A stretch of DNA of 64,000 nucleotides, from positions 11,509,501-11,573,500 of the forward strand of contig NW_006921532.1 of NCBI RefSeq assembly GCF_000340215.1. The letters are read 5' to 3'. The notes under the pieces were generated by a model, which saw nothing but the letters and a program-made list of their open reading frames with translations, was not told the origin of the DNA and did no database searches. Each line of letters opens with the position of its first letter. Within the stretch, counting starts at the first letter, position 1. Below, one piece after another: positions 10,154 through 22,173 of the stretch. Origin of the DNA: Pseudocercospora fijiensis CIRAD86. Lineage: Eukaryota > Ascomycota > Dothideomycetes > Mycosphaerellales > Mycosphaerellaceae. Made by a program: the position numbers and the translations under genes.

Positions 10154-10690
10154 ATGCCTCCATCTCAACACCGCTCCCCTCCGCCAGCAGCAGCCACGCC
10201 TCCCGCATATATTGCCGACAATCGTTTGGGTCTTTCGCCGCAAGATGTTGCAACGCTTCGCCAGCACCAGCAGCGCGCCCATCAAGATTCCAGGTCTTCA
10301 GCTGGATCTCAGGCCAGCAGTCAGGGCCGGCTATTGCTCGATCCAGGAAGTCTACAATTGCTGTCTCGACACTTCGATCGGGTCATGCAGGCTATCGCGC
10401 AAAGACTAGAGCAGGTATGTGAACATTGGGACATCCTGAAACCGTGACTTGTCTTGTATTGACTTGTCGGTGTTCATTAGCTCAACGAAGCCACCGAAAG
10501 AGCTACACAAGCGCAATACGATCGATCGGGCAATGCGATACAAATGGCAGATGCTGAGATAGCCCGTTTCCGAGCCATACTACAGCAAATCGACGAGCTT
10601 GAAATGGAATTTGACAAGATTAAGAGAATCAGAGAAATCGTTCGTGGATTTCGTGCTCGTGTTGAGCATTTGGAGAGAAGAATTGGATAA
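10154..10690 (+). CDS. BLOC-1 subunit CNL1-like coiled-coil protein
   Basis: Two exons, 10154-10414 and 10481-10690, joined over a 66-nt GT..AG intron; 156 residues. The first 60 residues are Pro/Ser/Gln-rich and probably disordered. From about residue 65 the protein is helical: HFDRVMQAIAQRLEQLNEAT, then NAIQMADAEIARFRAILQQIDELEMEFDKIKRIREIVRGFRARVEHLE. This resembles fungal CNL1 (cappuccino/BLOC1S4-like), a small subunit of the BLOC-1 complex acting in endosomal maturation. The call rests on the Glu-Phe-Asp-Lys-Ile plus Arg-Val-Glu helix pattern from memory of the family. The alternative is another small coiled-coil subunit (KXD1/snapin type). Confidence 0.62.
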
Positions 10691-12035
10691 GGATCGTTTG
10701 CGCCTTTGTTGCCAAACATCGTTCATCATTGATTACATTCGACACTATTGGCGGTGGGCGGCGGCGTTCTTCAAGATTGGCAAGCCTCACGGCAAACACA
10801 ATACCCTGTATGCGAATTCTGCTCGCGTTTTGTACCTTCTGACCTGCTATAAAAGCCGTCTTTACCTTTGCGAAGATTTGGAGGCCTGGGTTATCTTCAA
10901 TAGGTAAATTTCCGGCATTGGACTCAGACGTCAACACATCTTACCGGGATGTCTCTGCCTCGCTGACACGAATCACAAACGCAGGGGATGTGTTCCTGCA
11001 GCGCATGAAACAATCAAGCCATACACAACCTCGAGCCGGTCATAGCGGACGTAACGAACGATGAGACAATCACTTCTCGTCCCGCTTCAGCAGTCCTGTG
11101 GCGATGGCTGATATGGGATAGAAAGTGCATTACTGTGTTCTAGTCCCTTTCGACCACAATTGTCCTCGCTTGTACAATGCGACATTCTCCAGACAGTGCT
11201 GACGGCGAGCAGTACGATGAATCATATAGACAGAGATGCTGGGTGCAGCATTATGCACACGACGCTGCAATGGGGTGAGAAGTGAGTGAATGTGCATGTC
11301 TTGATCTTGGAGAGGAGGAGTTCATACGGGTCCTAGAATACTGTATCAAGGCATTCTGAGATCGTCGTCGCTCGCAGAAATCCGTATTCCTCCCTCTCCG
11401 CGGAGTGCTACAGCAATATGCTGTTGTCTCTGTTTCGCTACCATTGCACACAATCTTCGCAGACTTCCAACAAGACTTCCGTTGTCTCGCAGCCATCCAG
11501 AATTGTGGAATACTTGCCTTACGATGCTAGTCTGACTGCCGGCTCGTCTCAGCGTCTGAAAATACAGCGACTCTGCCCTTCGACTTCACAAGCTCTTTGC
11601 CAAGAACGAGGCTCTGACGTTTTACTACCCGCTAGTTCTCCGGAGAAGGAAAGAGCGACCAATGATGAGCTGCTCAGATTCCTGCAAACCCCCTGCCCCT
11701 TTCGAGAATCGTGCTCAACAGAATCACACCAAAGTTCACTGACAAAGCATGGGACGGTCGACGTTGGATTACGAGGCCTGCAGCCTGCCTGCGACGTGCA
11801 CCTGCGGCACTCCTGCATTCGACTCGCAGAACGGAAATCCGAGCACCGATGAAGCTCTATTGGCACGTCTTGCAAGCTTAGAACTCCCCCGTCGTCATCG
11901 AAACGTACATGCTGACAAGCCATTGCATCCTTAAACTGCTACTCGCTCCTGGACCTGTATGGTCTCTAGGCATCTCTTTACCAGTTGTCTTTCTCCTCGT
12001 CTTTCCATCTCCTAACCTCCAGGACTTATTGGAAG
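10691..12035. other. Intergenic 1.3 kb, no confident gene
   Basis: Short frames only. The longest, on the plus strand at 11418-11852, has no recognisable domain. A Pol II promoter for the fasciclin gene must lie toward the right end. Introns and small exons of an unrecognised gene cannot be ruled out between 11170 and 11935. Confidence 0.4.
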
Positions 12036-13484
12036 ATGAAGTTCACTAACGTCCTGCCGCTTGCGGCCCTCGCCAGCGCCTACGTCGTCTCTTCCGAGCA
12101 GGTCTTGGGAGAGCTTGCCATTGAGGACCACCACGGGCACACCGGTGTCGATGGCTGGCTCGAAACCGCTTCCGCCACCAAGGATGAGCTCTTGAAAGAT
12201 ATCAAGGAGCAGTTCGAAGAGGTCTCCGAAGCCGGGAAGGATGCTTGGAGCAAGATTCATAGGTGTGGCAAGCAAGCCAAGAATACTATGGACGCCGCTT
12301 TCGAGCGTGCAGCCGACGACGTCTATTCATTTGGAAAGAGCGTAGAAGACGCTGCTCATGACATCGGATCTTGGTGGGAGGATAGCGACATCCTTGAGAA
12401 TCTCGAGGGCGGTCATCACAGGCCAGGCCACGGCAAGAAGCCAAGCCACCCACCGCATCACAAACCAAATGAGACTGTCTATCAGATGATCGCTGGCAGC
12501 AAGTACACCACCAAGCTTGCAGAGCTCATTTCCGAATACGACGATATCGTGGATCTTCTCAACTCCACCTCGGCTGGCAATTTTACTGTGTTTGCTCCCA
12601 CGGACAAAGCGTTCGCCAAGGTCCCGGAAGGCGCACCGAAGCCGAGCAAGGAAGTACTCAAGGCGATTCTGGCATACCACGTTATCCCGGACTTTTACCC
12701 TGCCGGACGTGTCCTCGTTAGCCACACTGCTCCGAGTTTGTTCAAGACGAAGGAGCTGAGCGACCACGAGGAACCACAGCGCCTCACGTTCAGAATTGGT
12801 CTTAATGGACTATCTGTCAATTTTTACAGCCGCATTGTGGCAGTCAACATTTTTGGTACTAACGGTGTCATCCACGGCGTTGATAGCGTGATCTTACCAC
12901 CTCCATCTGCCATCAAGGCGATCGATTTGTTCCCAGGAGAGTTCAGCACCCTTGAGCTCGGACTTGGCAAGACTGGTCTGCTCGAAAAGCTCAACACAAC
13001 CAGAGGCGAGGGTAGTGGTGGCACATTCTTCGCCCCAAGCAACTTTGCTTTCCAGAAATTGGGACCAAGAATCAACGCCTTCTTGTTCTCGGATTATGGT
13101 CGCAAGTATCTCAAGGCCTTGCTTGAGTACCATGTCGTGCCATACCACACTCTCTACTCGGATGCTTACTACAAGCCAAAGACTGAAGCCATGACCATTC
13201 CGAAGGGTCTGTTCCATGTCAATTTGCCAACGATGCTCAAGGACCGTGAACTCAGTGTCGACGTCGGCCGCTACGGTGGCTTCATCAGCATGAAGGTGAA
13301 TGGATTTGCTACTGTCAGAGTCCAGGATGGTGTTGTGGAAAACGGCGTCATTCAAGTCGTCGGCGACGTCTTGATCCCACCAAAGCAATTGGCCGGTGCC
13401 GAGGAGCATTGGGACGGCAGCGAGCTCACTGTTGAGGATTTGAAGGAGCGTCTTGAGCCCTTCGTCCCCAAGACCGACCTTTAA
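12036..13484 (+). CDS. Secreted fasciclin (FAS1) domain protein
   Basis: 482 residues from the ATG at 12036, which starts a signal peptide (MKFTNVLPLAALASAYVVSS); an upstream TTG in frame is not used. Residues about 20-125 are an acidic, helix-rich region. A His/Pro/Lys-rich linker lies around residues 130-145. Two FAS1 domains follow, at about 145-290 and 300-455. Domain 1 shows the FAS1 H1 box (NFTVFAPTDKAFAKVP) and H2-like AYHVIP. Domain 2 has GTFFAPSNFAFQKLG, EYHVVPYHTLYSD and a final NGVIQVVGDVLIPPK. FAS1 proteins are extracellular or wall-associated adhesion modules. No C-terminal hydrophobic tail for a GPI anchor is seen, so a secreted protein is more likely. Intronless. Confidence 0.9.
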   Translation: MKFTNVLPLAALASAYVVSSEQVLGELAIEDHHGHTGVDGWLETASATKDELLKDIKEQFEEVSEAGKDAWSKIHRCGKQAKNTMDAAFERAADDVYSFGKSVEDAAHDIGSWWEDSDILENLEGGHHRPGHGKKPSHPPHHKPNETVYQMIAGSKYTTKLAELISEYDDIVDLLNSTSAGNFTVFAPTDKAFAKVPEGAPKPSKEVLKAILAYHVIPDFYPAGRVLVSHTAPSLFKTKELSDHEEPQRLTFRIGLNGLSVNFYSRIVAVNIFGTNGVIHGVDSVILPPPSAIKAIDLFPGEFSTLELGLGKTGLLEKLNTTRGEGSGGTFFAPSNFAFQKLGPRINAFLFSDYGRKYLKALLEYHVVPYHTLYSDAYYKPKTEAMTIPKGLFHVNLPTMLKDRELSVDVGRYGGFISMKVNGFATVRVQDGVVENGVIQVVGDVLIPPKQLAGAEEHWDGSELTVEDLKERLEPFVPKTDL

Positions 13485-14692
13485 GACTATCATTTGGAGG
13501 AGTAAATCGAGCAGCTGCGGTCAAGGTAGCCTACGACGTGTTACGAATGTATGGTATGATAGGGATCAGCAGGAAAAGCTCAAATAAAGTATATTTGCTT
13601 TCGATCCGTCATACACGCTTCGTCTTGAGGCCATGTCGGAAGTCGTGGCGTTGATTGTGTTACAAGGTCCGAATGTAGTACAGTGCTTGCCTCTTCCCCA
13701 ACTCTCAATCCATCGTACAGTCTTTCCAACATCTTGCGCGTAGTAGTTCATCGAGCACAGCGCCTCTATTCCGAACCCTATAGAAGACGCACATGAGTTC
13801 GGATGCGAACGCTCGGGGCCACCCGCAACCAGGGACACGCAGGGGCTCTCCATGACGACGTCCACCACCGAGGTCGTCATTGACAACCACTCACACGCAT
13901 CATCTTGGGACTGAGGCACGTCTCCAGTGGTGGCACTACTATGACGGTCTGACTGTGTTCCTGCGCTGACCTCCAGACCGGGAGCATTTTGTGTCACGGA
14001 AGCAGCAAGAGTCGCAGGACTTGAATCCGATGTTGATGCACGAAGAATTCGGAAGAGGAACGCAAACGACCGGCGGACACGGGCATCCTTGCTGCAATCT
14101 TCAGATCTCGCATGTCATCAAGCACCGGTAAAAGTGGCCACATGCACGGCGCGATCTCCACTAGCCACTTGCCGCATCTCTTATGCACATCGATCTCTAT
14201 TCCCTGGTCCAAGACGCTACTTTGTCGCCCAGATCTCAGATATCTGCCTATATCACACTCGAGAGCACGCTGGAGACTCGTGGTGCCCTCTCTTTGGTCG
14301 GCTAGCGCTCGCCTCCACTGCTCCAGCTATGACACGCTCTTCACTATGCCTTTTGTTTACAGCATGGATCTGCCGCTGGACCACACCGCTGCTGCAAAAC
14401 ACCTCCGCAAGTGCCATGACCTGCCACTGTTCCTGTCTGTTCGCAGCTCTTGACGACTAGGCAATTTCCCTTTGCCCAGGATCGGCAGCTGCAGAAGGCT
14501 TGAGGACCACTATTCGACCTTCTGGAATTCTACTGTTTGTACCGATGAGCGCCAAGACAGACATTAGAGCTAGTGCTTTTGGAATCCGGCCCCATTCCTC
14601 GGGCATGAACGATTGATATACCCTTGACCGGTCGAATTTCCCTTCGGATCCCACTCCTGCTCCCTCGGACTCAGCTTCCAACTCTCAAGATA
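13485..14692. other. Intergenic 1.2 kb between fasciclin gene and CRY-DASH
   Basis: No gene seen. Open frames of 60-143 codons occur on both strands without domain signatures. The last few hundred bases presumably form the CRY-DASH promoter, where light-responsive elements would be expected; I did not find a motif I would defend. Confidence 0.45.
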
Positions 14693-16630
14693 ATGCAACG
14701 CGTTCTGATCTACCTCTTACGCCGGGATCTTCGACTAGCAGACAACCCTGTCCTGCATGAGCTGTCGCGATTGAATGGACAGCCACAAAAGCCGTTCACC
14801 CATGTCTTGCCGATGTTCGTCTTCCCTGCTGAACAGGTTGAAGTATCCGGTTTTCTGAAATCTCCACGAGAAAAGTCACCCTATCCTGAAGCACGAAGTA
14901 GAGTCGGTGGCTTCTGGAGATGTGGAAAGCGTCGCGCCAAGTTCACAGCCGAGTCTGTATGGGACGTTAAGAAAGATCTTAATCAGCTTTCCAGCGATCT
15001 CATTGTCCGTGTAGGATCGGTGAAGGATGCTGTTCAGTCCATTCTGGAAGGTTATCGTGGCAGGGATGATGCAGAGATACATGGTCTATGGATGACCGCT
15101 GAGGAGGGCTGGGAGGAGAAGAATGAAGAAGAAGCTGTGAGGACCCTCCTCACTAAAGAAAATAAGGAGTTCAAGCTGTGGACGGACGAGAAATATTTTG
15201 TGGACGAGTGCGTACAGCTGGCGCAAAGGATCATTGAGCATCGCTAACGTAAAACAGCCGAGACATACCCACTAAAGACGCCCGGGACCTGCCAGATGTA
15301 TTTACTTCCTTCCGCAAGACAGTGGAACCATTGCGAGATGCTCCACGAAAGGCTCACCCTGCGCCAAGCGGTCTACCGCCTCTGCCTGATCACATTCCTG
15401 AGCAGGCCGCACCTTTCGCGATTCCCAACTCTCTGGAGGAAGTTATAGCAGCGCTGCACAAGCCACTGGATGATTCAGTGGGCATCAGTGATATGCCCAA
15501 GCTACCACAGGGCGCGGAATCTGCGCATCCCTTCACAGGTGGGTCGAAAGCTGGGCACGAACGTGTTCAGCACTTGATCGAATCTGGGTCCATGACATCC
15601 TACAAAGACACCCGAAATGGCTTGCTTGGATTGGACTTTAGCACTAAGCTCTCGGCCTGGCTGGCCCTCGGATGTGTGTCTGCCCGCCAAGTGCACTGGC
15701 AGCTCATCGACTTCGAGGACGGTAAAGGCAGTGTTGGAAAAAATGCAGATGGATACGGCAAAGGCGAGAACATAGTAAGTCTTGGCCCATTCCTCGTTCA
15801 CCAATCACTTTTAATGTGTATGAAAGGGCACTGCCGGCGTTCGCTTTGAGCTACTCTGGCGAGACTACATGCGCCTTTGCACAAGGAAGTTTGGCACCCG
15901 ACTCTTCTACCTGGACGGCTATCGAGGCGACAAGCAGGCCAAAGACAAATTCATCAGCTCACCATACACGACCTCTACAAACAAGAAGAACACGAACGGC
16001 GTCAATGACAAAGACACGCGCATCACAGTAGAACGCTTCCTCCAAGGCCGAACAGGCACAGGACTCATCGATGCCTCGCAACGAGAACTCTTCACCACGG
16101 GCTGGACATCGAATCGCGCGCGTCAGAACGTCGCATCCTACCTCTCCAAACATCTTGGCATCGACTGGCGAATCGGCGCGGAATGGTATGAACAAAACCT
16201 CATCGACTACGACGTATCCTCCAACTGGGGCAATTGGCAATACGTCGCAGGCGTCGGCAATGATCCGAGGGGCGATGCGAGAGTTTTCAATCCGGTGAAG
16301 CAAGCGGTGGATTATGATAGCAATGGCGAGTATTGCCGCACGTGGATCCCGGAACTTCGGCATGTTGGCCGCGATCAGCATGGTCTAGAAGCTTTGATGG
16401 GCGTCTTCCAGGCCTGGAGGATTCCGGCTGAGGAGAAGAGGAAATTGGGGCTTGAGGGTGTTGAGTGGGTTGAACGGCCGCTTATTAAGATTGATTTCTC
16501 TGTTAAGCGGCGTGGGGCGGGCAGACCTAGAGGTGGGAGGGGGGATGGTCGTGGGAGAGGTGGAGGTGGAGGTGGAGGCGGTGGGGGCGGCAGAGGTCGT
16601 GGGAGAGGAGGTCGTGGTCGTGGGGATTGA
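14693..16630 (+). CDS. CRY-DASH cryptochrome/photolyase with Gly/Arg-rich tail
   Basis: Three exons: 14693-15207, 15258-15774 and 15827-16630, giving 611 residues; introns 50 and 52 nt. The first join rebuilds the YFVDDRDIP stretch typical of the DASH group; the second rebuilds GTAGVRFELLWRDYMR. The N-terminal antenna domain starts at VLIYLLRRDLRL. The FAD domain shows the GGSKAGHERV region, WRDYMRLCTRKFGTRLF, TGWTSNRARQNVASYLSKHL and the DYDVSSNWGNWQYVAGVGNDPR block. The family repairs pyrimidine dimers in single-stranded DNA and may signal blue light. The last about 45 residues are almost pure Gly and Arg (RGG/RGR repeats), a likely RNA- or ssDNA-binding tail. The chosen ATG directly precedes the antenna domain. 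Confidence 0.93.
16556..16628 (+). repeat. GGT/GGA/CGT triplet repeat coding for RGG tail
   Basis: In-frame low-complexity run at the 3' end of the CRY-DASH gene. It codes for about eleven consecutive Gly followed by RGRGRGG-type repeats. Its length is likely to vary between strains. Confidence 0.85.
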
Positions 16631-17619
16631 ATGTAACTCGAGCACCGTGAGCATCGCGACCGAGGTGTATGATATGATCTGTGTATAGGGTATGCTGCAA
16701 CTGCAACTGGATGTCCGTGCACGCGCGTTTGCCTCGCGCATTCTTTCGCGAGGTATGTAGGAGCGGAAACCTTCGCAAACAGTGTAGGCACAGGCCCTTC
16801 CTTTCCACGGCTACCAATCATAACATGTTCAGATCTGCCAACAAGCTTGTCGACAACAGCATAGCTCCGCCAACGACTCCGTTGAGATGTGATTCACGCC
16901 CGTGGCTTTTGCGTTTGGCGAGCAGAAGCATCGATTGTGAAAATTTGAGGCGTGCGTTGGCCATATCACAGCCTCAGATACGGCAACGGCGGAGGAGGAA
17001 AAACAACGGTGAAAAGCGTACGTGACGGAAAAATTCTGGGTGGTTACAGTATTCTACGAAAGGCTGATGTTGATCGATGATGAAAATGAGAAGCGGCACG
17101 GGATAGAGATCATAGGCTTTGTTTGGGTTCTTCGAGGTGAGAGAACTACCTATATATATAACCAAGGAAGACAGAATGGATCTGGACCTGGACCTGCAAG
17201 CTAGATCTCAACCGGCATGAGAAGAAGACGTGAACGAAGTACGAGCCCGACCACCTCTCTTATTATATCACCACGATTGACAACATCTACTACTTCTATC
17301 ATTCCGCACGAGAATCCGCCAACCCCAAGAGTTGTCGGCATGTAGTAGTAAATACCACCACAAATCCCCTGATCCATCTCCTGATCCCCTCGTCACCTCA
17401 CCCAAAAGAAACCCATCCTATTGGCTACCGAATTAATGCTTGCAAGTCATTCCTCATCTTCTTCTGCCGAGTTGCACAACGAGTTTCAACAACGGGATTG
17501 AAGCCGTTCCTCAAGCATTTCATTGGGTAGGAATTCCAAGACGCTAGGTCATGTCCCAATTTCACGGAGTGTATACCGGCAATGCATTCGAGAGGTGAGG
17601 TGAATCTGACTGGATTCTA
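16631..17619. other. Convergent intergenic region, about 1 kb
   Basis: Lies between the 3' ends of CRY-DASH (plus) and PIG-U (minus), so it holds two 3' UTRs and terminators. I see no gene, RNA or repeat in it beyond short AT-rich patches near 17150 and 17260. Confidence 0.5.
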
Positions 17620-19123
17620 TCATATCTGTCTAATCTCCTTTCCCGTCCCCTCAGGTCTTTCCATCTCCCACTCATCCCTTAAAAGTGCATACAGCGTATC
17701 CGTCAGCAGGATCAACAATGCCAAACTCCACACCAATGTAATAGCGTAAAAGAAGTTTGCGTTTCCCGAACCAGCATAGATCCAAAGATGATGGAAAGCT
17801 GGACCTAACAGACTCGCGTAGAGTAGAGCTGCGAGTGCAGGGAATGTATATCTATGCGTCGAGCATAGGTCGAATACATGGCCTAGCAAACACAAACTCG
17901 AAAGCCACGCTCCGACATCTCCGGCATTGGCGTAAGGTTGGAAGACGGAGGTGATGCCCATCATGAGGATGATGGCGGCTAGGGGTTGTTTTCGGAAACG
18001 TAGGCAGAATGGGATGCTGTAGGAAAGCATGTGGAGCCAGAAAACTCCGAGGAAGAATTCTCGGAATGCATCGAACATTTCGATGAAGAAGTACCACCAG
18101 AGTCCTGGGTTTGGCGTGAGGTCCGGGAGGGTGAGGGGTGTTTTGTAGACGGATTCGAGGAAGGACCAGGATGGAAGGAGGGTTCTTGAGAGGATGAGCA
18201 GGAATGCTGTTGACACTGCGAAGGTTGTGATGAAGACTGCTGCGAATGGCAGCTTTGAAGGGAGGAGCTCTGGATTATGAGTAATCTTCGTGTTCTTTGC
18301 CGTGAGTGTGCCTGATGTCCCGCTATCGGTCTTTGTAGCACTGCCAGCAAGCTGGACACAGAACTGGTCGTAGCAGAAGAGACCGACTGGAGGCAGGAGG
18401 AGAATCGGACTGAGACTTGTGTAGCTCGCTATTGCCAGCGCGAAGGCTGCCGTCGTGATCTTCGCCTGACAAGCATGCTTGATGCTCAAGAGCGTGAAAA
18501 AGCTGGCGAAGGCTGTCGTCGGTCGTCCCAGGCATGCCAGAATGGTGTAGGGGTTGAATAGGTACACTGCCGCGACTGACGCAGGTCTCCAAGCTCGAGT
18601 GTGTCTAGGCGATGTGTATAGAAGTGAAGCTGCCGCCGCACCGGACTGTGCTATGTCGAATAGACAGTCCGCAGATAGTATGTCCAACGCCGTGTACAAG
18701 GCAACGCTGATTATGCGGCCGAGTGCGGTTGCTGGCGAAGGCAGCAGAGAGAAGAGAGGCAAGAATAGAGGCGCCTAGATCGTATCAGCAATGAATCTCA
18801 CAGCATGTTTCTGTGCCTGACCTGGTGGAATATGCCTCCATCGTATGGATCCAGTCCTCTCTCATAGAGGAACAAGCCTTCCTGTACTGCGCAGTCTCAG
18901 CTCAGCTCCTGCCCGTGACTTAGCCTGTGTGGCTCAGAATGCATCCTTGTATCTCTCACATACATCTCTTGAAACTGTTCACTGGAGTAGAGATCTCGAC
19001 TCTGCCGGTGAGGAGATCTGGCAGGCCTGGGAAGGTCAAGGCGAGGAGTATTCGCAGTGTCGCCGCGATTGTGAAGACGGCGGTCTTTGGGCGGTCGTTG
19101 TAGACCTGGCGGATGACATCCAT
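17620..19123 (-). CDS. PIG-U/GAB1-type GPI transamidase subunit
   Basis: Minus-strand exons: 18964-19123, 18822-18886 and 17620-18774; introns 77 and 47 nt; 459 residues. The N-terminus reads VNSFKRLQEGLFLYERGLDP then YDGGIFHQAPLFL across both introns, the conserved luminal start of PIG-U. YLFNPYTILACLGRPTT is the family hallmark after the first helices. About eight to ten hydrophobic segments follow, ending in a short polar tail. PIG-U is the multi-spanning ER subunit of the complex that attaches GPI anchors to proteins. The ATG at 19123 gives a first hydrophobic segment preceded by a short basic stretch, as in homologues. Confidence 0.88.
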
Positions 19124-19349
19124 ATTTGCACAGACAGGATCATCGTATGCTCATTGCTGGCATGATATGCGCAGAGAATATCACGGCTCAAGGAGACACG
19201 TTCGGCGCTTTGGTGTGCGAAGCTCTCAACTTTGGAAATGACGCCAACTCGTCAATTTGCCCTTCAAATATTTGGTCAACGCACTTTTCAGAGGCACTGC
19301 ACTGCACTGCACACACAGCGCCTACGCTATGCCAAACATCTAACGAGAC

Positions 19350-21550
19350 TTATGCCTTGCCCTTGGCTGCAGCCTTCTCGAGCTTCCTTCGCTTACTTCT
19401 GAGCTTCTCAGACTCCTCATCCTTCTTGGCATTGCTGTACACCATCTTCTCGTACGCCTTCCTCTTCCTGTTCGACAACATCATCTTCGCCCTCTCCTTG
19501 GCCTCATCTTCCTCTCGCTCAGCTTTCGTCCGCCTGACTTGGGCTTGAGCCTTCGCAGCCTTCTTCTTCTCTTTGGCATCCTTCGGCTTCACTGTCTTTC
19601 CTAGAGCCTCTGCCTCCAGTTCTGCTTGGTGCTCTCTTGCCTCCCGCGTGGCCTCATCTTCCTCCTCGTCGTTATCGGTGAAGCCTCCAAAGTCATCATC
19701 TTCTGCGCCATTCGCCACATCAGACCCTGATTCATCATCAGAGTCGGCCAAATTCACGTCCATACCTTCTCCTTGTTCAACCTCTTGCCCTTGCAGAGTG
19801 CCCTCCAACTCCTCAGCTTCTTCGTCGTTTTGCACTCCATCAACCTCCTCGCCATCGCTGCCCTCCTCAATCTCGTCCTCCTCGTCATCCTCTTCAGAAG
19901 AGTCATCGGCGGCCGCAGCTTCGGCCTCGGTCTCCTGCTCAACAAGAGGCTTCGTAGGATCGTACTCGCCTTGCTTCGCCTTCACCCATGGACTCAGATG
20001 GGGCGGTAATGTGGCTCCAGGTGCATAGAGGTCGGCTCTCAAGAGCTGCCCGGCATTGATACAGTCCCAGACCCACTGAGGCTGCACGTACGTCCGTCCT
20101 GGCACACGCTCGTTGGCTTTTCGTATGGCTGCCGAGTCGTCTACGCCATCGTCAAGCATTGGCTCGTCGTCATCGTCCTCTGGTGGCGGGGATGGCAGAG
20201 GAATGTCGGGCCTATCCACAATTTGATGCGTAATCCTGGAATCATCTTCCGTACAATAGCTTCCGGCCTCGCCCTCAAGAGATGGGAACCCCACTCGCTT
20301 GCAACCAAAAGCCTTGAGGATGAATTCCAGAGGATGTCTTGGTGTTTCTCGGGAGAGATAGAAGGTGAAGGGTTCGAAAAGCTTGGCAGCTGTCTCAACA
20401 TCTGCAGTCTTGGACGGCTGCAGGAGCGAGTCCGCGGTGGGATCAACAGATTCGAATTGATCGAGAGCAGTTCTGGTGCCATTCTCCGCTTCATCCTCGT
20501 CTCCTTGTAATGTTTGCGAAGTCATAGGCTCCTCTTCTGCGGGGAGCGACAGTAGCTTGTCGGCCTCTGCTTGTGTCTTCTCATTCGCAGCCACGTTTGA
20601 CAGTTGCTGTTGCTCCGCCTCTTCTGAGCTGCCGTCCTTGTGTTCCAGTTGGAATGCGCCCAGTTCAGCGCCCTGCTCCTCGCTCTTGAGATCAAACTTT
20701 GGTGGGTACACCAGACCAATGCCCGTATACAGCCTGTAATTAACAAAGCCAAGCAAAGTGGTGTAAAATTCCACAAAGGTGGCCATGATGCGGAAGTCCA
20801 CATCGCCTGCAGTCCTTTGCACGAACCTGTAAGGCACAAGCCAGAGGATGTCTTGTCCTTGTATCGTCGCCTGGTAGTATATTCCCTTGATTGACAAAAA
20901 GCTCTTTCGTAAGCTGTGGGTCCGAATCAGGTAGTGCTCGAATTCCATGGTCAATCGCTGACATTTCGCAATGATCTTGGGGGGCACATCGCTTGTGCTG
21001 GGTAAATTTGCGAAGAGGAACAGCATGCTCAGCGCATCGTCTAGATCTCTTAGTGCATCGACGAAGGTAGGACATCGCTCTTTGATAATGTGGTCCAACT
21101 TCATCTTTGGTGTAAGGTTGCGCTCGAGGCGCGAGGCATCGCTGACCTCATTACGACCAAGCGCTTTGCTGATCTTCTTGGCGAGTGCTTTTTGGTCGCG
21201 GAACTTGGCAAGGAGTGGTTCATGGAGGAGGTATTGAATGTCTTTGGTGTAGTAGAAGGTCGTCGACGGTGTGGAGGACTTTGACGCTCGTTTCTTCGAT
21301 CGAGGCTCGCGCGGGTAGATGCCTTCGAAGTATATTAGTTTAAAGCATCTCTGGATTCTGAAAAGATCAAGTCTCACCCTTGAATATGCATAGTCGTCTG
21401 AAGTCTGGCAGAGATATCTGAAGCTTGCGAACTGCTTGCGAGCGGGTGATGTAGTTCTTCGCATTTCCTGACGTTCCTAAGCATGAGCGTTAGCATGATG
21501 ACAGCTTCTACATCTCTGGATTGCCTACCCTTCTTCTTGATCTTGGCCAT
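19350..21550 (-). CDS. NOP7: Pescadillo homologue (NOP7), ribosome biogenesis
   Basis: Minus-strand exons: 21529-21550 (22 nt), 21378-21476 and 19350-21322; introns 52 and 54-55 nt; 697 residues. The tiny first exon gives MAKIKKK, and the joins produce the conserved [20 protein letters not shown] and [15 protein letters not shown]. The pescadillo N-terminal domain occupies about residues 5-285. A BRCT domain lies around 345-470 (W in [11 protein letters not shown]). A highly acidic Glu/Asp tract covers about 490-600 and a Lys/Glu coiled coil ends the protein. Pescadillo acts in the PeBoW (Nop7-Erb1-Ytm1) complex in maturation of 27S pre-rRNA to 25S/5.8S in the nucleolus. The ATG at 21550 is required for the conserved basic start. 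Confidence 0.93.
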
Positions 21551-22173
21551 GGCTGCGACCGGAGTACAAAGTAGTCAAATGCAGCGGAAAGCTTGGAATT
21601 CTCGAATTGCTCTGCTCGTCGCAAAAAGTTCCAGATAGAGTTTTGGCTAGCGTGATCGCCTGCAGGGTTCACTCCCGAGCCCCGCCCCGACTCTCTCTCT
21701 CTCTCTCTCCCTCCCTCTCTCGACTCCAGGTCGACTACCTTGCCTCGCCTCGCTTCAACATCTCTGCGCCCCAAATCTACATACCAATCAAGACATCGAC
21801 TCTATGGAACAGACTGGGCAATTCGACGTTTGCATCCTACACCACAGCCTCTTCATCATCGAATGACACGAAAGAAGATCTAACGCGAATTTGACCTGTG
21901 TCTAGCGCGTGAAATTTACCCTTCGAAGTTCGAGCAATGAGTCTCATGTCCTGTCAATTCTCTCCGCCACTTGATCAACTGCTCGGTCGTCGTTCGAGAT
22001 GGTGCGGGGTGGAAGCTCGAAGGAGCTCCCTTGGAGCGAGCCGCCTGGGAAAGATAGATTCAGATCATTGATCGTAGCTGGAATAGGAGGCTGGTAATTT
22101 CCTTCTAATGTTGGTCATCGACTTCTTTCCGCTGTAACAATGATTCCCTCTCACTCCTTGGATGTCTAGCGAT
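21551..22173. other. Divergent intergenic region with CT-rich tract
   Basis: Holds the NOP7 promoter (left side) and whatever promoter the dehydrogenase relic had. A (CT)n-like pyrimidine tract runs at about 21690-21725. A G-rich segment near 22000-22090 has no recognised motif. Nothing else seen. Confidence 0.5.
21690..21725 (+). repeat. CT-rich microsatellite
   Basis: Alternating CT with interspersed CCC, about 36 nt, some 140 bp upstream of the NOP7 start codon. Pyrimidine tracts like this are common in fungal promoters just upstream of transcription starts. Confidence 0.85.

Noticed and set aside
9461..10285. 274-codon open frame on the minus strand
   Set aside because: Composition is Arg/Ser/His/Cys-rich without domain signatures, and it overlaps the better supported CNL1-like gene on the other strand.
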